From contig MU004237.1 in assembly GCA_010405405.1 (NCBI GenBank), forward strand, positions 1,685,345 to 1,749,344: a stretch of 64,000 nucleotides of DNA, read 5' to 3'. Below the pieces are notes generated by a model. That model was not told the DNA's origin. It ran no database searches and was given only the letters and a program-made list of their open reading frames with translations. The position numbers and the translations under genes were made by a program. Source of the stretch: Microthyrium microscopicum. Its lineage: Eukaryota > Ascomycota > Dothideomycetes > Microthyriales > Microthyriaceae. Positions 53,909-63,195 of the stretch are shown piece after piece (within the stretch, counting starts at the first letter, position 1; every line of letters starts with the position of its first letter).

Positions 53909-55479
53909 ATGACTGGAAATCTCGATAAGTCTCTCGACTCCATTCTTGCTGAGCGCAAGCAAGTTGCCCGTCGCGGCGGTCGCAACCGTCGCACTGCCAC
54001 TGGCAAGCCTATCACTGCTCCAGTTGGCGGTGTCAAGAAATCCACCAAACCAGCTCCGAAATCCAGCAAGTCCGGCATCCCAACTGGTCCTAGCAATAAG
54101 GGTGGCGTGTCCAAGGATGCCAAAATCATGGTCCACAATCTGGCATGTACCCGCGATCATTTCCTGCTTCAACTTGCTAATGTCCCATAGCCGAATGATG
54201 TCGACGAAAAAATGGTCAAGGTACGTTAGTGTACAGCGAAACGCGCTATTCCTATTCAACGGTGTTGCGAACAACGTACCATTACAAATCATCAAAAATA
54301 GAGAAGATCACTCTACTGGATCGAAGTTCCTCCTGTAGGATTTTGCCTTACTCGGACAGCGCAATTCATATTGTCAAGGAATCTTCCTGATGATTTTGAG
54401 TCGTAGACTTCGTCCCGCTTCGCAATAATCTCCAGCTATCGGCGTCGCCTGGCAAGCAATCCGCAGCTGTTGAGATGCAAGCACAAAGTAATGGCTTTGT
54501 ATTCTTTGCCTATGAGCATTTGAATCTCATGCAGAAGCTTGTTACTGTGGTAGCATGACGGTGGGCGTCACCAGCATAAATAACCTCCTGGTCACATCGA
54601 GAAAGTTCTTCCATACGGGTGGCTCCTTTGGAACTCGACTCTTGTCGAACCGAACTGCGCAATCATAACATCGATGTGCTGGTACAAGGTGGTGCCTGAA
54701 AATGGCGCCACCAAGTCCTTTGGTACTACATCTTGCGCTTTCAGCGCCTGATGCTAAATCCAGGATGGTGCAGACTGCTCCCCGCCATGCTCCTATGTTT
54801 ATCGCTCCTCTGCGATCTTTCGGTCATCTCGGTTTTTCTGGACTTTGTTCTTACGATGTGGTGCTATCTATACTTTACGGAGACGGGGGCTTCTCAAGAT
54901 TTTCCGCTAACACGAACTTTTCACTTCCATAGGAATACTTCCAATCTACAATCGGTTCAGTCAAGCGCGTCGAGGTCAACTACCTCCCCAATGGCAAAAG
55001 CCGCGGCAGTGCTTATGTCGTGTTCCACAACCAAAACTCCGCCATTGAAGCAGTGAAGAAGACCGACGGTGTCAAGGTCTTGGAGAAGCCACTAAAGGTA
55101 AGCGTTTCATGATGTTTCTTGCATGAGCGTTGCTAATAAACATTAGGTCGAGCTTGTCCTCGATGCTTCTATGGCACCCGAACCAAAGAAGCTTGCTGAT
55201 CTCATCACTCAGCCAAAGAAGGCCGCCAAAGGAAAGAACGGAGCTAACCCCAAATCAGCCGCCGAACCAAAGAAGGCCACTACCGGACGCAATGCCAAAG
55301 GCAAAGGTACTGCTGCTCGTGGTGGACGTGGTGGTAAGCGCGCACCTGGACGTGGCAAGAAAACTGCAGAAGAACTCGATGCCGAGATGACCGATTACTT
55401 CGGCACTGGTACTGCAGAAGCCTCCAATGGCGGTACCGCTCCCCAGGCTGCCGACACCAACATGGATGGCGAGATCTGA
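53909..55479 (+). CDS. YRA1: mRNA export adaptor Yra1/ALY/REF
   Basis: RNA-binding adaptor that links the TREX complex to the Mex67 export receptor in the nucleus. Exons 53909-54142, 54191-54220 (30 nt), 54933-55097, 55147-55479; 253 residues. REF N-box NLDKSLDSILAERKQ, an Arg/Gly region (RRGGRNRR), an RRM (KIMVHNL-PNDVDEKMVKEYF, VKRVEVNYLPNGKSRGSAYV with RNP1 SRGSAYVVF, AIEAVKKTDGVKVLEKPLK), then an RGG-rich basic tail and the REF C-box LDAEMTDYF. Intron 1 (54143-54190) starts with GC (GCATGT) and is the only choice that avoids a stop. Intron 2 is 712 nt, very long for this genome, with a good CTAAC branch site before CTTCCATAG. Yeast YRA1 also has an oversized intron used for autoregulation. 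Confidence 0.93.
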
Positions 55480-56596
55480 TTGTCATCCTATTTTCCACTT
55501 GCGAATATTCTCAAATTGTGTTATCAGCATGGGACAAAGGAGTTGAGGCAGGAAACTGGAACCATGGGCCAAGATTGAGGCCGCTTTGATTTGCGAGGTC
55601 GGAAGAGACTAGTATGAATACAATAACACACTCTTGACGGAACGAACAGCATTCCAACCTTGTCTGGCCAGTATAGGATGGTCAAAAATATTCATCTTCA
55701 CGGAGCCGACGAACATAACCATAAGCCGTGCGCTGGCCGCTGACTGAAGACCTGAGCCACTTCGACTCAGCACATCGATTATTATTCCTTTCATCTGTAT
55801 TCAGCAACCTTCATACAAGCCACGATATCCATTTGTCTTCTTTTGTTACGATCGCGACTAGAAACTGTTCAGACATTCGTAAGCAGATTCCCGCAGTTTT
55901 ATCCACTTTCGGCAGCCACTATGTCCTCTGTATATTAATGGGTACCACGGCCTGTTCTTCGTCCTCCTCTTGCTTTGCACTGCCAAATTTACCGCAGTTA
56001 ACATACTGAAGCCGTTGAATCGAAGCGACGGTCTCTTGGGAGACAGCCAAACAGCCCAGACGTCAAGAGGAACCTAATTGAAACCTTACTTATCTTCGGA
56101 TCGCAGCGAAGCTTCTTCGACTGGGAATTAATCAAGGCACTCTGTTTCCGATACTATGCTGTTGTCAAGCCGTTAAATCAAGGCCCTCCGCTGTGTTATC
56201 CATAGCTTGATATTGGCCTGAAGACATTCACTGCCTTTACATCCCGTTTCACCTCTTCCACCAGCATTTCCTTGGACGCACAATATTGTAGCATCAAGGT
56301 CGAATACCGCCAACCACACGCAGGACTGCAAACCCGAAATATTGGAACTCATCTGGTCGATCGAGGTAAGTACTATATTGCGCAGTGAGCTCATCATACC
56401 CATTGCCATAAATCACCCTCAACCTAAGTCATGCGCGCCGTGCGATTTTCAGAAGTAAATGCCCAGATTAAGGGATGAATTCGTAAGTACTAATAGTAGG
56501 TGTATATAACAAGAAAACAGGTAAGTCCCAAGAAACAGCATTAGAACCGAGAACATATTATAAGACACAGGAACCCAAACTCATGCTCGAAACCAA
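55480..56596. other. Intergenic, about 1.1 kb, between convergent genes
   Basis: 3' flanks. No gene-like frame over 100 codons and no repeat seen. Confidence 0.5.
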
Positions 56597-57319
56597 TTAT
56601 GCGAAAAGTGCCATCATGGCCGCACCAGCTGCCAGATAACCACCAGCGCCAGTCAATTGTAGATGGCTCATAGCACCATTCGACTTCGCCGCTGGTGGTG
56701 CAGACGTGGTGCTCGTCCCTGGCTTGGTGCTCGAGGGTGCAGACGAGCTGGAGCTCTTTGGTGTCGTAGTCGCCGCCGTAGTCGTCGTCAAAGTCGTGCT
56801 AGCAGGCGCGCTAGAAGTCGTTGCAATAGGCGTAACAGACCCCCTCGAAGACTCATTCGCAGCCGTCGATGAAGAAGGACCGGCAGAAGCTGATGCCTTT
56901 GTTGTCGCGGTGCTGCTCACCACCACTGACGCATCTGAGCTAGCTTTTTGTTGATTTGCGTTCGCGATGCCGAATTGCATCGTATACTGGTATTGGCTGC
57001 TGCCTACAACATTTAGTCTGATGCCATAGCGCGTTACGTCGTTTTCGAGGGTTGTGGGTGGTGTCCAGTCGTAGGAGCCGGTGTTATCGATCCCTTCCAC
57101 GATTGTGCCAGCTGGTTGCAAATTGTTGCCGGGTCCGCGGAGTAAGTAGAGGGAGACTTTGCCGGGTGTTGAAGGTGTCCATTTTATGGTGAACGGTTTG
57201 CCGACTGGTACTTGTTCGCCGCCGTCTGGATGGGCGAAGGCGTTTCCTGACGGTGCGTCTTCTGCGTTGATGAGCGTAAGGGCCGTGGCGAGGATGGTGA
57301 GTAGTGATTTGAACTGCAT
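56597..57319 (-). CDS. GPI-anchored cell-wall protein with Kre9/Knh1-type N-terminal Ig-like domain
   Basis: Surface protein of the Ser/Thr-rich GPI-anchored family carrying the Kre9/Knh1-type N-terminal domain, linked in yeast to beta-1,6-glucan assembly. 240 residues, one exon. Signal peptide MQFKSLLTILATALTLINA; Ig-like domain with NAFAHPDGGEQVPVGKPFTI, KWTPSTPGKVSLYLLRGPG, IDNTGSYDWTPPTTLEND, YGIRLNVVGSSQYQYTMQFG; then a Ser/Thr/Ala-rich stalk of about 80 residues and a hydrophobic end (GAGGYLAAGAAMMALFA) preceded by SNG, a plausible GPI attachment site. Family assignment is secure; the biochemical role of this branch is not established. Confidence 0.85.
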   Translation of the reverse strand: MQFKSLLTILATALTLINAEDAPSGNAFAHPDGGEQVPVGKPFTIKWTPSTPGKVSLYLLRGPGNNLQPAGTIVEGIDNTGSYDWTPPTTLENDVTRYGIRLNVVGSSQYQYTMQFGIANANQQKASSDASVVVSSTATTKASASAGPSSSTAANESSRGSVTPIATTSSAPASTTLTTTTAATTTPKSSSSSAPSSTKPGTSTTSAPPAAKSNGAMSHLQLTGAGGYLAAGAAMMALFA

Positions 57320-58771
57320 GGTTGCGTTTGCTTAAGTTAGAAAATGAAGAAGTTAACTTGGCTTGATGAGTTTTTGGTGGAGTCGTTTTGTGTGGAATGT
57401 AGCAATGTATGAAATATCTATGGAATGTAAATAAAGCAAAATAATGACACCAGATTACACCGTATATATACAACCACAGTCTCGCCGCACACAACCAGCC
57501 CAAATAACCACCAGCCTATTGACGGGTACTACATGCCAAAAAATGCTTATTGGGAGGATTCGCTCCCCTGAACAGTAGGATCGTGAACACTATTTCCAGT
57601 CACCCAGTATAACATTTCAGGGTCCAGGCACAAAGGGACATTGATCGTCCAATGGATCTGCATCCTAGTAGTTTTTCTATTTTGTTATACCTGGTAGGAT
57701 TCTTCCTAATTTATCTTTATGGTTCTAGAGCTCGCAGTGTTAGCCTGACAGGGAGGTTTGTACTCTATAGTAGGTGTGATACCCGAGGTATATAGTTATT
57801 TGCGGCGTGGTAGACCTATAGCAGCTATTTTGGTATGCTTGGTGCTCAACATAGAGCAATTTAATTTATTGTTTAGATTGATGGTTCGCCGGTCTATAAG
57901 GGTAGGATTTTTGGAGTTGGTGGCTTAGTTGTTTTCTGCTTTGAAATGTCACGAATGGTTGTTACCATCTTTTGTTATGCTAACATGGCTTTCTGGGACT
58001 TTAGGCTGAATCGAGGCTTTGACGCGTCTAATGACACGTTAATGTCGTAAGGCGTAAACGCACTCGTGAGGCAATCAATTGTGGTCCTTGAAAGTAGGCC
58101 TTATAACGGGCTGTCAGATACCTGTCCACTCGTTAAAGATTCGTTGTATATTGGTCTGACTCCCGAACTTGGCTATAGGGCACTTGCTTACATACTTCAT
58201 TATTGGCAAGTCAATTTGGGATTGGTTAAATATCTATAACGGTGCCATTTGTGAGAAGACGATGGCGCAAATATTCTTCCACTTGAAAATAGAGACACAA
58301 CACTGGACAATTACGAAGCTGGGTGGGCGGACGAGTTCTATCAAAGCCTGTGGGAGCATTTCGTATGTACTATAGATATCAATGTATCTTAGAAAGAACT
58401 ATAGATTCGTGGCTTGTCAGTACAATTTTGTAGAATGAGAAAGACTAAATTCTTGTGGTGCTTAAACGGCTGCGGCCTAAGGACCACATGGTCTTGATGT
58501 GACCTTCAAGAGCTTCTGTTAGGTTACAGTCGACTGTACATTGCTTGTTGAGGCGGTGCTCACATACCTAATCTGATCCTCGTTGTTAATCTCGCATCCT
58601 GGTCTCGCTCTATTGACGTCCAAAACACTGCAACATTATCGAACATTGACATGCTCATGCAAGACATATGTGCTAACTTCAAGAGTACAGGGCTAGAGAA
58701 ATTCTACTAATACTGTCTTGACAGATGTTGAGTTCGAAATTCGGACTTCAGAAATCGAAAACATTAGAAGT

Positions 58772-58989
58772 CAATGGGTTGGTCAAATCAACGGCGCGCT
58801 CCCATGAGAATTGTTGGCTCCTAGACGCTACTCTCATTTATCAAGCGCTTTATTTATCATAAGGGCTATGTAAATCTGAAACATTTTTCCATTGCGATCC
58901 GAAATATAGCATCTTTTGTCTAATAGCGTTGGTGGAAGCCATCAGAGTTGGTGGGAGAACGCGATCTATTTTGCTACATAATGCTATTG
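58772..58989. mobile_element. MITE copy, 218 bp, diverged
   Basis: Left end CAATGGGTTGGTCAAATCAA then CGGCGCGCTCCC; right end GGAAGCCATCAGAGTTGGTG then CTATTTTGCTACATAATGC and ATTG. Flanks GAAGT (58767-58771) and GAAGC (58990-58994) fit a duplication with one change. Confidence 0.8.
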
Positions 58990-59097
58990 GAAGCGTGATT
59001 TATGGCTACCAGAGACGATTCACCAAATATGACAAGCCTAGGTAATTCTTGAGTTAGTTTGATCAGTAATATCGAATTGAGGATAGTCAACACCAGG

Positions 59098-59112
59098 TCG
59101 CACTTCGTTCCG
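59098..59112 (+). promoter_or_regulatory. Shared motif TCGCACTTCGTTCCG, site 1
   Basis: About 280 bp before the hydrolase start. Closely matches site 3 in the promoter of the adjacent Zn2Cys6 gene over 23 bp (18 identical) and site 2 here. Role as a binding site is inferred. Confidence 0.5.
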
Positions 59113-59175
59113 GCAGCGATGTACTGGTCGGCGAGAGCCCGATTACGGTTCCAAGTGGTCATAATCGACATCAAG

Positions 59176-59190
59176 TCGCACTTCCTCCCG
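59176..59190 (+). promoter_or_regulatory. Shared motif TCGCACTTCCTCCCG, site 2
   Basis: Second occurrence in the hydrolase promoter, about 200 bp before the start codon, same orientation as site 1. Inferred regulator site. Confidence 0.45.
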
Positions 59191-59389
59191 TTAATAATGC
59201 GTCGTTCTGCGGAGGCTTGAATCTAGTCCTGAGGTCAGAGGTTATATAATAGGTAGAACATAGCAGAAACTTGATTCCACTTCAACTCGCCTCATCTCAT
59301 AGTGCCAAACTGCTCAAGAAACACAACTCATCTCATACCTTCAACCTACTCACAAAGTTTATATATTGGACTTTAGCTTTTTATCAGAC

Positions 59390-60634
59390 ATGTCCTCTCA
59401 GCACTCCACTGTCACCATTCATGGAAGAACCTATAATCTTCCTACCAATCCTACTGTCATCGTATGCGTTGACGGTTTCGACCCCGAGTACCTCGAGCGC
59501 GGTATTGCTGAAGGCATCCTTCCAACCATGGAAGGTTTTGTCAAACAAGGTTTCCACCAAACAGCCCAATGTGCCATGCCGTCTCTGACGAATCCCAACA
59601 ACGTCTCCATCATCACTGGCGTTCCCACCGCAATTCATGGAATTTCTGGAAACTTTTTCCTCGACCGCGAGACTGGAAAGGAAGAGATGATCTTGGATGA
59701 CAAGTTTCTTTGGGGCTCAACAATTCTTGAGTTTATGTCGAAGCGAGGTGTCCGCGTCGCTGCAATCACTGCAAAAGACAAGCTTCGACTCATTCTCAAG
59801 CATGGACTCGAGGGTGCTATCTGCTTTTCATCTCAGTATGCTAAAGACTGTACGGTGGCTGAGAATGGCATTGACAATGTTGAAGAGTGGGTTGGACGTT
59901 CGACTCCTTCGCAGTACTCTGGCGATCTTTCTATCTTTGTGCTCGACGCTGGCATTCGGGTACTGCAGGAAAAACGGGCAGATTTGTTGTACCTCACCCT
60001 GTCGGATTTTATCCAGCATAAACACGCTCCTGGCTCAAAAGAGTCAAACGAATTCCTTTCGGCACTTGACAACCGCTTAGGAGAAATGGTCAAACTCGGA
60101 GCCACAGTGGCAGTCACAGGGGACCACGGCATGAGCGACAAAGCCAAAGCAGATGGCACTCCAATGGTCCTATTCCTTGAAGATGCCTTGGAAGCAAAGT
60201 TTGGCAAAACCAAAGGATTTGCAAGAGTCATTTGTCCCATCACCGATCCTTTCGTCAAACATCACGGCGCTCTGGGTGGTTTCGTCCGGCTTTATATCAA
60301 CGACAAGTCCGTCGACAATCAGCAAATTCTCGACTTTTGCAAATCATTGCCTCAAGTCGAAGCCGCACTGACCGGCAAAGAGGCTGCTGCAAAATACGAG
60401 ATGCCACTGGAACGCGAAGGGGACTTTGTCGTCATTTCAAAGGAGAATGCTGTGATTGGAACTCGCAAAGAGGAGCATGACCTTTCCAGTTTGAAAGGAC
60501 ATCGTCTTCGGTCACATGGTGGGTTGTCTGAGCAGGCGATACCACTGCTCAAGTCTATTCCAACCGATCGAGTGGTGGAGCCTGGGAAGGTTTGGAGAAA
60601 CTTTGACATTTTTGACCTCGCTCTTAACCCATAG
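59390..60634 (+). CDS. phnA: Phosphonoacetate hydrolase
   Basis: Zn-dependent enzyme of the alkaline phosphatase superfamily that splits phosphonoacetate to acetate and phosphate, allowing growth on a C-P compound. One exon, 414 residues, matching bacterial PhnA and the known Penicillium enzyme in length. Start at ATG 59390 (MSSQHSTVTIHGRTYNLPTN). Metal and nucleophile motifs in order: VIVCVDGFDPEYLERG, MPSLTNPNNVSIITGVP (Thr nucleophile), FFLDRETGKEEMILDDKFLW, LSDFIQHKHAPGS (Asp and His ligands), TGDHGMSDKAK (Asp-His) and RSHGGLSEQAIPLL (last His). The gene ends 49 bp from the 3' end of a convergent Zn2Cys6 regulator, and both promoters share a TCGCACTTC motif, suggesting a dedicated regulator. 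Confidence 0.93.
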   Translation: MSSQHSTVTIHGRTYNLPTNPTVIVCVDGFDPEYLERGIAEGILPTMEGFVKQGFHQTAQCAMPSLTNPNNVSIITGVPTAIHGISGNFFLDRETGKEEMILDDKFLWGSTILEFMSKRGVRVAAITAKDKLRLILKHGLEGAICFSSQYAKDCTVAENGIDNVEEWVGRSTPSQYSGDLSIFVLDAGIRVLQEKRADLLYLTLSDFIQHKHAPGSKESNEFLSALDNRLGEMVKLGATVAVTGDHGMSDKAKADGTPMVLFLEDALEAKFGKTKGFARVICPITDPFVKHHGALGGFVRLYINDKSVDNQQILDFCKSLPQVEAALTGKEAAAKYEMPLEREGDFVVISKENAVIGTRKEEHDLSSLKGHRLRSHGGLSEQAIPLLKSIPTDRVVEPGKVWRNFDIFDLALNP

Positions 60635-60683
60635 GCCATGAGAAGATACGTATCCTGGCTTTTTTTAACAACTAGGATGTGCA

Positions 60684-62742
60684 TCATGGCATTTGTTGTA
60701 GACCAAGTGTATCTAGATTGAAATTGAAATCTCTCAGTAAGCTTTGTGAATCCAAGAACTCATAGCTGCCCATCAAAAATCCTCCTGAAGAGTTCTCCAT
60801 CCAACATTGTGAAGTATCTGGGCTTACAGATTCAGGATGCCGATGTGTTGACAGGAGATGTGTAGGTTCCTGGTCCGGAAGCTGTAAGCATCGATCTAAT
60901 AGCTTCTCGAGGCTCGTTGCGATACCGAATAGGAGATGTCGTGGATGGAAGCTGGGCTTAAGTTCCTTGAGAACAGTGACAAGTTGCCGTATCATATCCA
61001 GTACCTCTTGCTTGTTAACACGAACATTTCCCGATTCTCTTGTTGCAAGTTTGAGTAAGAATACAACTGCGAATGCAATCATGGTGTCAAAGTACAAAGT
61101 TAAGCCATTGAGACATGATTGGATTTCAATGTCAGAGATGATCGTTCGTAGTATTGCTGTGGCTGACAGGATCGCACCATTGGCGAACTCCTCCATATCT
61201 GGAGACATCTCATGGAAGACATTAGCATTCTTATTAGCTCCTCGAAATACGTGAGCACCGAGATAGAGCTTCGCAAAATGAAAATGCAAGGCAACACTTT
61301 TCCGAGGATAGTTTCCAAGCTGCTCGTTCTGAGTGAAGCGCTCATTCCAGTTTGCTCGCCAGGTGTCGAGAGCGATTCCATATCGGCGGAGTTGAGCGAC
61401 GCTCTTATCTGCTAGCGGAGCGTCAGTGTCGACACCAAAGTTTTCGAAGACACGAGTGCTTGTCGACCATAGTTCAATCTCGCTAATCAACCTTGCATCG
61501 TCTTCTGCGGCATATGGTGACTCCAGAAACACAGCAGGAGGGTTGAGCGTCTCAAACTCATGCGTCATGGGTGGCTTGCCATATGCGATGGAGAATTGAT
61601 GATCGCAGATGTAGACAAGATACCACATTCGAGTACGTTGATAGCAAGCTAGTTTATCGTGAGGCATTTTGCTTATACAGCGGTGAAGTTGTATTTCGGA
61701 GGCAATTCTAACAGCTTGGACTTGTTAGTTCACTGGGGTTCGAATTGCTGGAATTAAAGACTTACCAAGGCCAACAAGGGTCCAAGATATACTACTGAGC
61801 CAAAACGCTCCGATACACAATGCTCGGACGTCGTCAACTGTATGACTTTTAGAGAAGACTTGGATCCCACATAGTCGTGTAAATTCTTCATAGCAAGCAT
61901 CGTACTCTGGTGATCGCAGATGCAGCGCGCCAACAGTACATACTGCTGCTGTTAGTAGCGGAGAACTGGCTCGAACACTTGAGAGCGAATTGTGGTCTAT
62001 AAGGATTCGGTAGAGGAAGTGATCTAGTCTCTCAGTGTAAATCTTGAAGAATGACTCGACGTCTGCCAGAGATAAAATACCACGGGCAATGATATCGATG
62101 TTGGACCGATCGCCACAAGGTAGTAATGGTGGAGGTCGAGTAGGTGGAATAGTAGAAACCACTGAAGCTGGAATTGCTGCTGGTCCCGATTCTGTATCCA
62201 TAACCACTTCCCAGCTTGGTGAGTTGTCGGTGTCTCCAGTAGTCGATACCAAAGGCCGATTTCCACTAGCAGCTTCGTCCTCTCTAGCATTTGCGGCCTC
62301 GTCTTGTGTTTCAATGAGTAAAGTTCTCAATTCTGGCATAGAGAGCTTGTTCGCGAGCAACTTGATCGCCTCTTCCAAGTTACGAATCTTTCGTTTCGTG
62401 GTATGTCTATCTCTTTTGAGGCTATCAGTCAACGGCAATGATTAAAGAATCTTGGAGACAGACAGGATATCTTCCTCCAAAACCATCTGCAGACTTCGGT
62501 TCACAGTACATGGTAAATTACGCCTCTTACATCGTATGCATGGTGCTTTTGGGTCTTTCATGTGACATTTAATCTATAGTTGTCAATGATTAGCGAGTTT
62601 AATCCCTGTCTTCAAGACATACCTTTTGTTTTCGACAAGCTACACACGCTGTCACCTTTCTGGAGATTTCTGGTGGTTTTCCATCGCCAAAATGCTCTCT
62701 GAGAGCACTTATGGACGCTTCGGCTGAGGGAGAAGACGGCAT
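60684..62742 (-). CDS. Zn2Cys6 fungal transcription factor
   Basis: Nuclear binuclear-zinc regulator with the fungal-specific transcription factor domain. Start ATG 62742 (MPSSPSAEASISALREHFGD). The zinc cluster is split by an intron: ACVACRKQK, then IKCHMKDPKAPCIRCKRRNL, giving C-x2-C-x6-C-x8-C-x2-C-x6-C. A further short intron (weak donor GTCTGT, acceptor AGATAG) leads into the linker and coiled coil KRKIRNLEEAIKLLANKLSM. The third intron (acceptor AACAAG) restores VQAVRIASEIQLHRCISKMP. The middle-homology part includes FKIYTERLDHFLYRILIDH, LLTAAVCTVGALHLRSPEYD and RTRMWYLVYICDHQFSIAYG. It is convergent with the phosphonoacetate hydrolase and probably controls it (inference). An upstream motif at 62878-62892 suggests autoregulation. 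Confidence 0.88.
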
Positions 62743-63195
62743 ATTTTCAAATCGAGTCGTGGTCACCGAGAGACCTTAGATCCATGAAGTCAAGCAAGAA
62801 CTCAGATCGAGTATGCTAATAGTCATACGGCGAGTAGTAGGGGATACTATCTTTTACTGCTGCACGTTATTTGGTGATCGCACTTCGCCCCGACAACGCT
62901 AAACCTCGGGATACATCCGACATTCAGACCTTTCGATTGTCTAACCAATAAGGAGCTGGATTTAAACACATGTTTTGTTACTCCCCTGTCTAATTGCCAG
63001 GATTTCATGAAAATAGTGATCGAAAAGTGTTCATGATGATCAGTGTTCCTAATGTTCGGCGCTGGCCTGCAATCAGTGGTTTGGAGCTCGGAATCTCTTC
63101 AAGAACAATATCTACCATGTACAACGTTTCCAATAAAGCACTGCGTTGTCCACTATCCATCGTGATCCTAGAGCAAAAGGCCGGAGAGTAAAACC
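62743..63195. other. Promoter of the Zn2Cys6 gene
   Basis: Non-coding stretch between the regulator and the partial gene at the edge, with the shared motif at 62878-62892. Confidence 0.5.
62878..62892 (+). promoter_or_regulatory. Shared motif TCGCACTTCGCCCCG, site 3
   Basis: 136 bp before the regulator start. Extends with site 1 as TCGCACTTCG-YY-CCG-R-CA-R-CG, 18 of 23 positions the same. Inferred regulator site. Confidence 0.5.

Larger units (their letters stand above)
57320..59389. other. Intergenic, about 2 kb, with degenerate sequence, a MITE and the phosphonate-gene promoter
   Basis: 57530-58700 is AT-rich and stop-dense, with scattered short open pieces but no usable frame; it may be decayed transposon sequence (weak inference). 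A MITE lies at 58772-58989. Between 59098 and 59190 are two TCGCACTTC motifs, with CCGATTACGG at about 59140, ahead of the phosphonoacetate hydrolase. Confidence 0.5.

Noticed and set aside
54221-54932. Intronic snoRNA in the long YRA1 intron
   Set aside because: A TGATGA near 54388 could be a C box, but no CTGA D box lies at a fitting distance with a terminal stem.
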